Source: Bacillota bacterium (GTDB lineage: Bacteria > Bacillota > Clostridia > Christensenellales > Aristaeellaceae). From it: a stretch of 64,000 nt of DNA. Location: the NCBI GenBank assembly GCA_023411175.1, contig JAEYPB010000017.1, forward strand, positions 1-64,000. Direction: 5' to 3'. Positions 52,983-61,912 of this stretch are shown here, piece after piece. Each line of letters starts with the position of its first letter. The first letter of the stretch is position 1. The notes beneath the pieces were generated by a model, which saw only the letters and a list, made by a program, of their open reading frames with translations, did not search any database and was not told where the DNA came from. Position numbers and translations under genes: made by a program.

Positions 52983-54149
52983 ATGCAGTCTCTTGAGCTC
53001 AAGTACGGCCTGAACCCCAACCAGAAGCCGGCGCGGATCTTTGCCGCCTCCGGCGAGCTCCCGGTCAAGGTGCTGTCGGGCAAGCCCGGCTACATTAACT
53101 TCCTGGACGCGCTGAACGGCTGGCAGCTGGTCCGCGAACTCCGGGAGGCCACCGGCCTTCCCGCCGCGGCGTCCTTCAAGCACGTCAGCCCCGCAGGCGC
53201 GGCGGTGGGCATGCCGTTGACGGAGGAACTGAGGCGCAGTTTCTTCCTCCCGCCGGACGATCCCCTCTCCCCCCTCGCCTCGGCCTACGCCCGGGCGCGC
53301 GGCGCCGACCGCATGTCCTCCTTTGGCGACTTCATCGCGCTGTCCGACCCCTGCGACGCATCCACCGCCCGACTGATCGCCCGGGAGGTGTCCGACGGGG
53401 TCATTGCGCCCGGCTACGATCCGGAGGCGCTAGAGATCCTTTCAAAAAAGCGCAAGGGTGCCTACAACATCGTTAAGATCGATCCCGCCTATGTCCCCGA
53501 CGGGGCCGAGACGCGCACGGTGTTCGGCATCACCTTCGAGCAGGGGCGGAACGACCTTTCAATCGGCGCGACGCACCTTCAAAACGTCGTCACCCGCGAA
53601 AAGGACATCCCCGAGAGCGCGGTGCGGGACCTCGTCGTCGCGATGATCGCCCTCAAGTACACGCAGTCCAACTCGGTGGTCTATGCCGAGGGCGGACAGA
53701 CCATCGGCGTCGGCGCGGGCCAGCAATCCCGCATCCATTGCACGCGGCTGGCGGGCGACAAGGCGGACCTTTTCCACCTGCGGCTGCACCCGAAGACCCT
53801 CGCCCTCAAATTCCGGGATGGCCTCGGCCGCCCGGAGAGGGATAACTGCGTGGACGGATATCTTCTGAACCTGCCGGAGGTCTTCGATCATTGGGAGGAC
53901 TTCTTTACCGAAAAGCCCGCGCCGATCTGGCCGGATGAGCGCAGGGCGTGGCTCGACACCTTTACGGGCGTGTCCCTCGCCTCGGACGCCTTCTTCCCCT
54001 TCGGCGACAACGTGGAGCGCGCGGTGAAGAGCGGCGTCACTTACATCGCCCAGCCCGGCGGCTCCATCCGGGACGACAACGTGATCGAAGCGTGTGACCG
54101 CCACGGCATCCGGATGGCGTTCACAGGCACGAGGCTGTTCCACCATTAA
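52983..54149 (+). CDS. Stand-alone AICAR formyltransferase (PurH C-domain type)
   Basis: A 388-residue protein equivalent to the AICAR transformylase domain of PurH. 'LKYGLNPNQKPARIFA', 'FKHVSPAGAAVGMPL', 'FGDFIALSDPCDASTARLIA', 'LKYTQSNSVVYAEGG' and 'IGVGAGQQSRIHCTRLAGDK' are domain signatures, with the catalytic Lys-His in 'KHVSPAG'. No cyclohydrolase (MGS-like) domain is fused, in line with the separate gene just before it. ATG 52983 is 7 bases after GGAGG; GTG 52977 overlaps the preceding stop and is less likely. Confidence 0.92.
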   Translation: MQSLELKYGLNPNQKPARIFAASGELPVKVLSGKPGYINFLDALNGWQLVRELREATGLPAAASFKHVSPAGAAVGMPLTEELRRSFFLPPDDPLSPLASAYARARGADRMSSFGDFIALSDPCDASTARLIAREVSDGVIAPGYDPEALEILSKKRKGAYNIVKIDPAYVPDGAETRTVFGITFEQGRNDLSIGATHLQNVVTREKDIPESAVRDLVVAMIALKYTQSNSVVYAEGGQTIGVGAGQQSRIHCTRLAGDKADLFHLRLHPKTLALKFRDGLGRPERDNCVDGYLLNLPEVFDHWEDFFTEKPAPIWPDERRAWLDTFTGVSLASDAFFPFGDNVERAVKSGVTYIAQPGGSIRDDNVIEACDRHGIRMAFTGTRLFHH

Positions 54150-54164
54150 CCGAAGGAGAACATC

Positions 54165-55436
54165 ATGAACGTTCTACTCATCGGCGGCGGCGGGCGCGAG
54201 CACGCGCTGGCGGCAAAAATCGCCGAAAACAAAAAAGTATCGGCGCTCCACGCGCTGCCCGGAAACGCCGGGATCGCGGAGGTCGCAAAGTGCCACCCCA
54301 TCGCCGCGACGGACATCCCCGGCATCGTCCGCTTTGCTTCCGAACACAAAATCGACTTTGCGGTGGTCGCGCCGGACGATCCCCTCGCCCTCGGCGCGGT
54401 GGACGCGCTGAACGAACTCGGCATCCGCTGCTTCGGGCCCAGGAAGAGCGCGGCGGTGATCGAGAGCAGCAAGATCTTCGCGAAGAACCTGATGAAAAAG
54501 TACAATATCCCCACCGCCGCCTTCGAGGCCTTTGATTCCGAGGCGGAGGCGCTTTCCTACCTCTCCGGCTGCGCCTTCCCACAGGTGGTCAAGGCGGATG
54601 GTTTGGCCCTCGGAAAGGGCGTCGAGATCGCGCAGAATTTTGAAGAGGCTCAAAAGGCCGTGCACCGGATGATGGCGGAGGGCGCCTTTGGGAAAAGCGG
54701 CAGCCGCGTGGTGATCGAGGAGTTTCTGGAGGGCCCCGAGGTCACTGTTCTCGCGTTCACCGACGGAAAGACCGTCCGTCCTATGATCTCGTCGATGGAC
54801 CACAAGCGCGCCTTTGACGGCGACCTGGGTCCCAACACCGGCGGCATGGGCGTGATCGCGCCGAATCCCTTCTATACGGATGAAGTTTCCGTCCGCGCCA
54901 TGCGGGAAATCTTCCTGCCCACCGTCCGCGCCATGAACGCGGAGGGACGCCCCTTCAAGGGCTGCCTGTACTTCGGCCTGATGCTGACAAAGGACGGCCC
55001 GAAGGTGATCGAGTACAACGCCCGCTTCGGCGACCCGGAGGCGCAGGCGGTACTGTCGCTCCTCGAAAGCGACCTTCTGGAGATTCTGATGGCCGTCGAG
55101 GCGGAACGCCTGAACGAAGCCGACATCCGCTTTAAAGATGGCGCCAGCTGCGTCGTGATGGTCGCCTCCGGCGGCTATCCGGGCGAATACCAAAAGGGGT
55201 TTCCCATCGAACTCGGCGGCGCGGAGGCGGAAGCGATGGTCTTCCACAGCGGCACCGCACGGAAGGATGGGCGGCTCGTCACAAACGGCGGGCGCGTCGT
55301 AGGCGTCACCGTCGTGGCGGAAGACCTCAAAACCGCGGTGGAAAGGGCCACGGGGGCGGCGGGAAGGGTGCGCTTTGGCGGCGCGTTCTTCCGCCATGAC
55401 ATCGGCCGCCGCGCGCTGGAAGGAAGTGCAAAATAG
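54165..55436 (+). CDS. purD: Phosphoribosylamine-glycine ligase
   Basis: A 423-residue ATP-grasp enzyme making GAR. 'VLLIGGGGREHALAAKIAEN' opens it; 'PQVVKADGLALGKGVEIAQN' is the ATP-binding segment, 'EEFLEGPEVTVLAFTDGK' follows, and 'DGDLGPNTGGMGVIAPNP' and 'VIEYNARFGDPEAQAVL' are signatures, the last with metal ligands. AAGGAG precedes ATG 54165. One base separates it from purL. Confidence 0.97.
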   Translation: MNVLLIGGGGREHALAAKIAENKKVSALHALPGNAGIAEVAKCHPIAATDIPGIVRFASEHKIDFAVVAPDDPLALGAVDALNELGIRCFGPRKSAAVIESSKIFAKNLMKKYNIPTAAFEAFDSEAEALSYLSGCAFPQVVKADGLALGKGVEIAQNFEEAQKAVHRMMAEGAFGKSGSRVVIEEFLEGPEVTVLAFTDGKTVRPMISSMDHKRAFDGDLGPNTGGMGVIAPNPFYTDEVSVRAMREIFLPTVRAMNAEGRPFKGCLYFGLMLTKDGPKVIEYNARFGDPEAQAVLSLLESDLLEILMAVEAERLNEADIRFKDGASCVVMVASGGYPGEYQKGFPIELGGAEAEAMVFHSGTARKDGRLVTNGGRVVGVTVVAEDLKTAVERATGAAGRVRFGGAFFRHDIGRRALEGSAK

Positions 55437-55437
55437 C

Positions 55438-58400
55438 ATGGTCTACCGTGTTTATGTCGAAAAGAAGCGGGGGTTCGACGTGGAGGCGCAGGCGCTGTAC
55501 AGGGACCTGACCGCCTTTCTCGGCATCGCGGGCCTTGAAAGGCTGCGCCTCATCAACCGCTACGACGTAGAGGGCGTGGACCGGGCGCTCTTTGATCGGT
55601 CCGTCCGGGGGATCTTCTCGGAGCCGCAGATCGACGACGCCTTTTTCAATCTGCCTTCGGATGGCGCGCGCGCCTTCGCGGTGGAATATCTGCCCGGCCA
55701 GTTCGACCAGCGGGCGGACTCCGCCGCCCAACTAATCCAGCTCTCCTCCCAGCGGGAGCGCCCGCTGGTGCGCACCGCGAGGGTTTATCTTCTCTACGGA
55801 AGCCTGACGGACGAAGCGCTTGCCCGCATTCAAAAGTACGTGGTCAACCCGGTGGAAAGTCGGCTAACGACCCTCGCACCGGCCAAGACGCTGGCGCTGC
55901 CGGTGGAACCGCCGGAAAAGGTGGCAACCCTTTCGGGCTTCACGGCGCTGGACGAACCGGGCCTTGCCGCGCTTCGGCGCGAGCTGGCGCTGGCGATGGA
56001 CGGGGCGGACCTCCTGTTTTGTCAGGCCTACTTCCGGTGCGAAGGCCGCGATCCGTCTCTGACAGAGATCCGGGTGATCGACACCTACTGGTCGGATCAC
56101 TGCCGCCACACCACCTTTCTGACGCACCTGACGAAAGTCTCCTTCGACGACCCGGACGCGGAAGCGGCCTACCGGCGCTATTTCGCCGCGCGGGAAGAAC
56201 TGGGGCGATCGGAAAAGCCGGTGACCCTCATGGACCTCGCCACCGTCGGCGCGCGGTACCTGAAGGCCAAGGGCGTGCTGACAGACCTTGACGAATCCGA
56301 CGAAATCAACGCCTGCACGGTGAAAATCACCGTTGACGTAGACGGAAAGCCGGAGCCGTGGCTTCTGCTCTTTAAAAACGAGACCCACAACCACCCCACC
56401 GAAATCGAGCCCTTCGGCGGCGCGGCCACCTGCATCGGCGGCGCGATCCGGGACCCGCTGTCCGGCCGCGGCTATGTGTACCAGGCGATGCGCGTTACCG
56501 GCGCGGCCGACCCGACCCGGCCCATCTCCGAGGCGCTTCCCGGAAAGCTCCCCCAGCGCAAGCTGACCGCCACCGCCGCGGCGGGCTATTCCTCCTACGG
56601 CAACCAGATCGGCCTCGCCACCGGCCTCGTGGACGAAATCTACCACCCCGGCTACGCCGCGAAGCGCATGGAGATCGGCGCGGTGGTGGGCGCGGCCCCC
56701 GCGTCCCACGTCCGGCGGGAAGTGCCCGCCCCGGGCGACATCGTGGTGCTCCTTGGCGGGCGCACCGGGCGGGACGGCTGCGGCGGCGCGACCGGCTCCT
56801 CAAAAGCCCACGACGCGTCCTCCCTTGAAAAGTGCGGCGCAGAGGTGCAGAAGGGCAACGCACCCGAAGAACGCAAGCTCCAGCGGCTGTTCCGGGACGC
56901 GCGGGCCGCGCGGCTCATCAAGCGCTGCAACGACTTCGGCGCGGGCGGCGTGTCCGTCGCCATTGGCGAACTGGCCGACGGCCTCCTCATCGATCTTGAC
57001 GCCGTGCCCAGGAAGTACGAGGGCCTCGACGGCACGGAGCTGGCCATCTCCGAGTCCCAGGAGCGGATGGCGGTGGTGCTGTCGCCGGAGGACGAAGCGG
57101 AGTTTCTGGCGCTGGCCGCTTCCGAAAACCTCGAGGCGACAGTGGTCGCCCATGTTACGAAAGAAAAGCGCATGGTCATGCGCTTGGGCGACGAGACCAT
57201 CGTCGATCTGTCCCGTGAATTTCTGAACTCCAACGGCGCTTCCCGAGAAGCGTCGGCCCGCGTGTCCGCGCCGGCGGAAGCGATATCAACGTTTGAAGAG
57301 GACTTCTCCGCGCGGCTTCACGAAGTGGTCGCCGACCTAAACGTCTGCTCAAAGCGCGGCCTCGCCGAGCGGTTTGACTCCACCATCGGCGCAGGCACGG
57401 TTCTTATGCCCTTTGGCGGCGCGCGGCAAATGACCCCCGCTCAGGCGATGGCGGCGCTGATCCCCGCCCTCTCCGGCGAAACCACCGCCTGCTCGGTGAT
57501 GGCTTTCGGCGGCAATCCCTACGAGCTGGAGAAGAGCCCCTATCGCGGCGCATACCGCGCGGTGGTGGAATCGGTGGCGCGGCTTGCCGCCACCGGCGCG
57601 CCCTGGCGAAACGCGCACTTGACCTTTCAGGAGTACTTCGAGCGCATGACCGGCGACGAAACCCGTTGGGGCAAGCCGCTGGGCGCGCTCCTCGGCGCGC
57701 TGGACGCGCAGCTGGATCTCTCTGTCGCGGCGGTGGGCGGCAAGGATTCGATGAGCGGCTCCTTTGAAAACCTCGATGTGCCGCCGACCCTCGTCTCCTT
57801 CGCGATTTCCGTGGGCGACGCGGGAAGCATCATCTCGCCGGAATTCAAGCGCGCGGGGGCCCGCGTCCGCCTGATCGCGCCCAAGACGCGGAAAAACGGC
57901 CTGCCCGACCCCGCGTCGCTCCGGAAGACCTTCGATGAAGTCCATTCGCTGATCGCGGCGGGGCACGTGGTATCTGCGATGGTGCCGGGCTTTGGCGGCG
58001 TTGCCGCCGCCGTCTTCAAGATGTGCCTGGGCAACCGACTCGGCCTTGATTTCGCGCCGGATTTCGACCCGTCCGCGGCCTTTGGCGTGCGCCCCGGCGC
58101 GTTCGTGGTAGAGCTTTCGGACGGTGCGCCGGACGCGGGTACCCCCGTCGGCGTGACGACCGGGGCCTACACGCTGGGCGACGTTCCGCTGGTCGCGCTG
58201 GAAGAAATCTACGAAGGCAGACTTGAAGGGGTGTTCCCCTCCGGGCAGCCGGGCGGCGAACCGGTGCGTGCGTTTTCCTTTGAGTCGTCCGGCCGGGTTT
58301 CTCCCCGCGAAAAATTCGCGAAGCCCCGGGTGCTGATCCCGGTGTTCCCCGGCACGAACTGCGAATACGATACGGCGCGCGCTTTTGAGGCCGCGGGCGC

Positions 58401-59118
58401 GGCGGCGGAGGTGTTTGTGGTCAACAACCTCACCGCGTCGTCCGTGGCGGAGTCCGCCACGCGCTTCGCATCGCTGGTCAAAAAAAGCCAGATCATTTTC
58501 ATCCCCGGCGGCTTCTCCGGGGGCGACGAGCCTGACGGCTCCGGCAAGTTCATCACCGCCTTCCTCCGAAATCCCGGAATCCGCGATCAGATCATGCGCC
58601 TTCTCGGCGCGCGGGACGGCCTCGTGGGCGGCGTGTGCAACGGCTTCCAAGCGCTCATCAAACTGGGCCTCGTGCCCTACGGAGAGATCCGCGATCCGCT
58701 GGAAACCGACCCGACGCTGACCTTCAATACGATTGGGCGGCACCAGTCGCGCCTCGTCCGGGTGCGCGTGGCGTCAAACCGGTCACCCTGGCTGATGCAC
58801 GAAAAAGTCGGCGCGGTGCGCATGGCGCCGGTTTCCCACGGCGAGGGCCGCTTCATCGCGCAGGACGAGATGGTGCTCTCCCTCGCCCGCATCGGCCAGA
58901 TCGCTACGCAGTACTGCGACGGGCGCGGCGTTCCGTCGATGGACATCTCGGTAAACCCCAACGGATCTTCCTTCGCGGTGGAGGGCATCACCTCCCCCGA
59001 CGGCCGCGTGTTCGGCCGCATGGCCCACTTTGAGCGAACCGGAACGGCGCTCTACCGGAATGTGCCCGGCGACAAGGGCGACACCATGTTCCGCGGCGCG
59101 GTGGACTACTTCGGGTAG
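55438..59118 (+). CDS. purL: FGAM synthase, large single-chain form
   Basis: A 1226-residue enzyme converting FGAR and glutamine to FGAM. The N-terminal part (about 1-160) corresponds to PurS-like and linker regions, then two AIR-synthase-related halves ('TYWSDHCRHTTFLTHLT', 'FKNETHNHPTEIEPFGGAAT', 'NDFGAGGVSVAIGELADG', 'VGGKDSMSGSFENLD'), and a C-terminal glutaminase (about 960-1226) with Cys in 'LVGGVCNGFQALIKLG' and His/Glu in 'VSHGEGRFIAQ'. The fused form, rather than separate PurS/PurQ/PurL of B. subtilis, is common in Clostridia. ATG 55438 begins 'MVYRVYVEKKRGFDVEA'; earlier ATGs lie inside purD. The ribosome binding site (AAGGAAG) is rather far. Confidence 0.97.
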   Translation: MVYRVYVEKKRGFDVEAQALYRDLTAFLGIAGLERLRLINRYDVEGVDRALFDRSVRGIFSEPQIDDAFFNLPSDGARAFAVEYLPGQFDQRADSAAQLIQLSSQRERPLVRTARVYLLYGSLTDEALARIQKYVVNPVESRLTTLAPAKTLALPVEPPEKVATLSGFTALDEPGLAALRRELALAMDGADLLFCQAYFRCEGRDPSLTEIRVIDTYWSDHCRHTTFLTHLTKVSFDDPDAEAAYRRYFAAREELGRSEKPVTLMDLATVGARYLKAKGVLTDLDESDEINACTVKITVDVDGKPEPWLLLFKNETHNHPTEIEPFGGAATCIGGAIRDPLSGRGYVYQAMRVTGAADPTRPISEALPGKLPQRKLTATAAAGYSSYGNQIGLATGLVDEIYHPGYAAKRMEIGAVVGAAPASHVRREVPAPGDIVVLLGGRTGRDGCGGATGSSKAHDASSLEKCGAEVQKGNAPEERKLQRLFRDARAARLIKRCNDFGAGGVSVAIGELADGLLIDLDAVPRKYEGLDGTELAISESQERMAVVLSPEDEAEFLALAASENLEATVVAHVTKEKRMVMRLGDETIVDLSREFLNSNGASREASARVSAPAEAISTFEEDFSARLHEVVADLNVCSKRGLAERFDSTIGAGTVLMPFGGARQMTPAQAMAALIPALSGETTACSVMAFGGNPYELEKSPYRGAYRAVVESVARLAATGAPWRNAHLTFQEYFERMTGDETRWGKPLGALLGALDAQLDLSVAAVGGKDSMSGSFENLDVPPTLVSFAISVGDAGSIISPEFKRAGARVRLIAPKTRKNGLPDPASLRKTFDEVHSLIAAGHVVSAMVPGFGGVAAAVFKMCLGNRLGLDFAPDFDPSAAFGVRPGAFVVELSDGAPDAGTPVGVTTGAYTLGDVPLVALEEIYEGRLEGVFPSGQPGGEPVRAFSFESSGRVSPREKFAKPRVLIPVFPGTNCEYDTARAFEAAGAAAEVFVVNNLTASSVAESATRFASLVKKSQIIFIPGGFSGGDEPDGSGKFITAFLRNPGIRDQIMRLLGARDGLVGGVCNGFQALIKLGLVPYGEIRDPLETDPTLTFNTIGRHQSRLVRVRVASNRSPWLMHEKVGAVRMAPVSHGEGRFIAQDEMVLSLARIGQIATQYCDGRGVPSMDISVNPNGSSFAVEGITSPDGRVFGRMAHFERTGTALYRNVPGDKGDTMFRGAVDYFG

Positions 59119-59180
59119 CCTGTCATCACCCGCAGACGCCGAGCCAATCCCCTTATACCGGATGAAATACCTCGTTTGGC

Positions 59181-59213
59181 AACGCGCCCCGCGCACTCCG
59201 CGCGGGGCGCGTT
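59181..59213. terminator. Strong hairpin after the purine operon
   Basis: A perfect 14-base-pair GC-rich stem (AACGCGCCCCGCGC, loop ACTCC) lies 63 bases past the purL stop. Only TT follows, so it may act as a weak terminator or an mRNA end barrier. Confidence 0.6.
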
Positions 59214-59251
59214 CATAGAATGGGGCATGCAAACGGCGGGGAGTGATCCAC

Positions 59252-59737
59252 TTGCCCTATGACCGCGAGAAGGCCGTCGCCTACGCCCACCGGTGGGCTT
59301 TTCTGCGCAACCCGCGCTACAGCGCTTTTGACGAGATCGGCGGCGACTGCACCAACTTCATATCCCAATGCCTATACGCCGGGTGTGGCCAGATGAATCC
59401 AACGCCGCACACCGGCTGGTATTTTTACTCCATGAATAAGCGCAGCCCATCCTGGACGAGCGTCTTTTTCCTCCACAGGTTCCTGACCGAAAACCGCGGC
59501 CTCGGCCCCTACGCGATGCGCGCCCCGCTTACGGAGGCGCGCATCGGCGACGTCATTCAATTGGCGTTTGTGGAAAATCGGTTCACCCACTCCTGCCTCG
59601 TGGTGGAGACGCCCGATCCGCCGGACGTAGGGAGCATTCTGGTGGCGGCCCACACGATCGATTCAGACCTTAGGCCGCTGCGCACCTACCCATTTCAGGA
59701 GGCGCGGCTTCTCTCCATCCTCGGCGCTCGGGGGTGA
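59252..59737 (+). CDS. Amidase_6 domain protein
   Basis: A 161-residue protein from TTG 59252 (GGGGAG 8 bases upstream); the in-frame GTG at 59243 sits within that site. 'YDREKAVAYAHRWAFLRNP' and 'IGGDCTNFISQCLYAGC' are the hallmarks of the putative amidase (Amidase_6) domain, with Cys as likely nucleophile and 'FTHSCLVVE' supplying the His. It has the NlpC/P60-like papain-type design usually aimed at peptidoglycan, yet has no signal peptide or wall-binding domain. Family members are often spore- or envelope-related. Substrate unknown. It ends 4 bases before the converging dioxygenase gene. Confidence 0.8.
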   Translation: MPYDREKAVAYAHRWAFLRNPRYSAFDEIGGDCTNFISQCLYAGCGQMNPTPHTGWYFYSMNKRSPSWTSVFFLHRFLTENRGLGPYAMRAPLTEARIGDVIQLAFVENRFTHSCLVVETPDPPDVGSILVAAHTIDSDLRPLRTYPFQEARLLSILGARG

Positions 59738-59741
59738 CGCC

Positions 59742-60500
59742 TCAGCCGAAGCGGTACCCGGTCATCGAAAGGGAACCAAGCACCCGCCTGTTCGTGAAAA
59801 CCTCCGCGGGTTCCCCTGGCTCCCGCGCACCCAGCGCGTACAGGAGCGGATCAAAGTGGTCGGGCGTCGGAAACGCCTCCCGCGCGCAGGCGCCCGCCCG
59901 CTCATATCGCACCACGTCCTCTGGCCTGTCCTCCATGATCGCGCGGCGGATGTACTCGTCAAATTCGTCAGCCCAGGGGAATCCGCCCTCCATCTCCCAA
60001 GCCACACGCCGAAGGTCGTGGACGACGTTGCCGCTGGCGAGGATCAAAACGCCCTTTTCCCGTAGGGGTTGCAGCGATCGCCCCATCTTGTAATGCGCCT
60101 CCGCCGGTGCATTGTAATCAACGCTGAGCTGCGTCACCGGAATATCCGCCTCCGGAAACATGTGGCACAGAACAGACCAGGTGCCGTGGTCGATGCCCCA
60201 ACGGTTGTCAATAGCCGCGGGCACGAGGGCGCGGGTCTCCGCCGCCAGTTCCGGCGCGCCGGGCGCTTCGTACTTCAGCCGGTACAGCGCCTGAGGGAAG
60301 CCGTACATGTCGTAGATCTGCCGCGGCTGATCCGCGTCGCTCACGCGCGTTCCCGGAACATACCAATGAGCGGACACGGCGAGAATCGCCCGGGGCCTGG
60401 GCAGCCCCTGCCCCAACGTCCTCCAGGCGCGGGAAAATTCGTTATCCTCGATGGCGTTCATCGGCGAGCCGTGGCCGACGAAAAGAACCGGCATTTTCAT
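59742..60500 (-). CDS. LigB-type extradiol dioxygenase family protein (YgiD-like)
   Basis: A 252-residue class III dioxygenase fold. 'PVLFVGHGSPMNAIEDNEFS' gives the first metal His, 'AILAVSAHWYVPGTRVS' the second, and 'QIYDMYGFPQALYRLKYEAP' is the YgiD/4,5-DOPA dioxygenase signature. 'DHGTWSVLCHMFPEADIPV' supplies further conserved His residues. E. coli YgiD opens the ring of L-DOPA in vitro; the natural substrate is not known. An oxygenase in an anaerobe is odd and may serve oxygen scavenging or an unrelated reaction. A TATACT box lies upstream near 60535, with a poor -35. Confidence 0.87.
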   Translation of the reverse strand: MKMPVLFVGHGSPMNAIEDNEFSRAWRTLGQGLPRPRAILAVSAHWYVPGTRVSDADQPRQIYDMYGFPQALYRLKYEAPGAPELAAETRALVPAAIDNRWGIDHGTWSVLCHMFPEADIPVTQLSVDYNAPAEAHYKMGRSLQPLREKGVLILASGNVVHDLRRVAWEMEGGFPWADEFDEYIRRAIMEDRPEDVVRYERAGACAREAFPTPDHFDPLLYALGAREPGEPAEVFTNRRVLGSLSMTGYRFG

Positions 60501-60560
60501 GCAATCACCCGCATTCCATATTTCCTTTTTTAGTATACCACAGCTGAAACAGTTCTGCGC

Positions 60561-60583
60561 AAAAAGCCGCCCTGTCGGGCGGC
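60561..60583 (-). terminator. Terminator of the dehydrogenase-ROK operon
   Basis: GCCGCCC, loop GACA, GGGCGGC on the minus strand, followed by TTTTT. The distance past the ROK stop is about 150 bases. The remaining 60584-60735 has no gene that I can see. Confidence 0.75.
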
Positions 60584-60735
60584 AGAACCGGTCTATAGTA
60601 TTTTTGCAGGATTCTCATGAAAATCAGGCTGCGCCGCCCTGAACGGATTCACGCGCCGAGCCGGCCGTTTTGAAGCCAGTATTCCTGATTCACCCCCATG
60701 AGAGGGCCTGCGATGCCGCGCCGTGCTCCGACCGG

Positions 60736-61875
60736 TCAGATTTCCTCGATAAATCCGTGCAGACAGGTGAGCGCCGCGCCCATCGCCGCGCCAGCGTCCT
60801 TCTGTGCGCAGCGAACGTATTGCCCCGACCGCTCGAAGATATTGCGCATCGCCGTCAGCGCGCGCAGTTCATCCAGATGGGGCGGCAGAAAACGGCCGAG
60901 ATACCCACCCACCACCACCTCGCAGTCGAAAGAGCAGCGGATGTTGTTGATGAGCAGCGCAAGGTCGCCCAGGTACCTGTCCCACACGACGCGGACGGCC
61001 GGATCGTCCCTCCTGAGCTGACGGAAGAAGCCCTCCAGCGTCCCGCCTGCGTCCGACAGAATGCGCGTATTGACATAGCAGTAGGCACAGCCCTTCTGGC
61101 CGCAGTAGCAGAACTTCCCGCCGGGCACCAGCGTCATGTGGCCGAACTCGGCGGAGTGCTGATCCTCGCCCTCGAACATGCGCCCGTCGATGAGTACCGC
61201 GCCGCCGACGGTGTTGCTGACCGAAAGGTATACGAGGTTCCTCGGCCCCTGCCGGCTGGCGACCGGGTTCCCCGCCCAGAACTCCGCGTAGCCGCCGGCG
61301 TTGGCGTCGTTGAGGAGCCGGCAAGGCCACGGGATAACGCGGCGGAAGCTCTCCAACTGGACGATGCGCTTGCCCAGCGGGTCTGCGTTGGTGGTGGACT
61401 GGCCGTCCCCGGAGATGATGGCCGGCAGCGAAATGCCTACCCCCACCACATCTTCCTGCCGGACGTCCGCTTTGATGAGCTGGTCGTGAAGAAACCGGCC
61501 GACCTTGTCGTAGTACTCCGGCCTGTCGCTGAAGGGCAGGCGGCTTCTGGCGCTTGAAACCACCTGTCCGCTGAGTCCCAGGATTGTCAGCGTCACATCG
61601 GCGCGGGTCACGTCGAGGCCTGCGGCGAGGAAGGCCCGATCATTGACACCGTAGGCGCGCGCCTTGCGCCCGCCCGTCGATTCCTGCATTCCCTCGACGA
61701 GCACAAGGCGGCGCTCGGTCAGCTCGTTCAGGTTCTGGATGACGGTGGGCGTGGACATGCCCAGCGCGGCGCAAATATCCCTTACGGAAGCGGGGCCGCA
61801 CTCCATGAGGTGCAAGAAAACCGCCTTCATGTTAAGTCGCTTGACCGCGATGTTGCTGACGCTCTGCTTTTCCAT
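60736..61875 (-). CDS. ROK family transcriptional regulator (XylR/NagC type)
   Basis: A 379-residue protein. An N-terminal winged helix (about 1-75; 'CGPASVRDICAALGMSTPTV' as recognition region) is joined to a ROK sugar-kinase-like domain. The zinc motif is clear: 'EFGHMTLVPGGKFCYCGQKG' followed by 'CAYC', i.e. C-x-C-G-x2-G-C-x2-C. Residues for kinase activity are usually lost in such regulators. It follows the sorbitol-dehydrogenase-like gene by 37 bases, so it likely controls that operon in response to a sugar or polyol. ATG 61875 is chosen by the conserved start; the ribosome binding site is GC-rich and modest. Confidence 0.88.
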   Translation of the reverse strand: MEKQSVSNIAVKRLNMKAVFLHLMECGPASVRDICAALGMSTPTVIQNLNELTERRLVLVEGMQESTGGRKARAYGVNDRAFLAAGLDVTRADVTLTILGLSGQVVSSARSRLPFSDRPEYYDKVGRFLHDQLIKADVRQEDVVGVGISLPAIISGDGQSTTNADPLGKRIVQLESFRRVIPWPCRLLNDANAGGYAEFWAGNPVASRQGPRNLVYLSVSNTVGGAVLIDGRMFEGEDQHSAEFGHMTLVPGGKFCYCGQKGCAYCYVNTRILSDAGGTLEGFFRQLRRDDPAVRVVWDRYLGDLALLINNIRCSFDCEVVVGGYLGRFLPPHLDELRALTAMRNIFERSGQYVRCAQKDAGAAMGAALTCLHGFIEEI

Positions 61876-61912
61876 GTCCCGCCCGCCTTTGCAATGATAC
61901 GCTCGGCCCCCG

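Noticed and set aside
57349..58743. Long open frame antisense to purL
   Set aside because: Low-complexity Arg/His/Ala-rich translation that tracks the third codon positions of purL.
60502..60530. Four-codon minicistron before the dioxygenase gene
   Set aside because: An ATG with an AAAGGAAAT site is followed by three codons and a stop, but such short frames arise by chance, and nothing else supports it.
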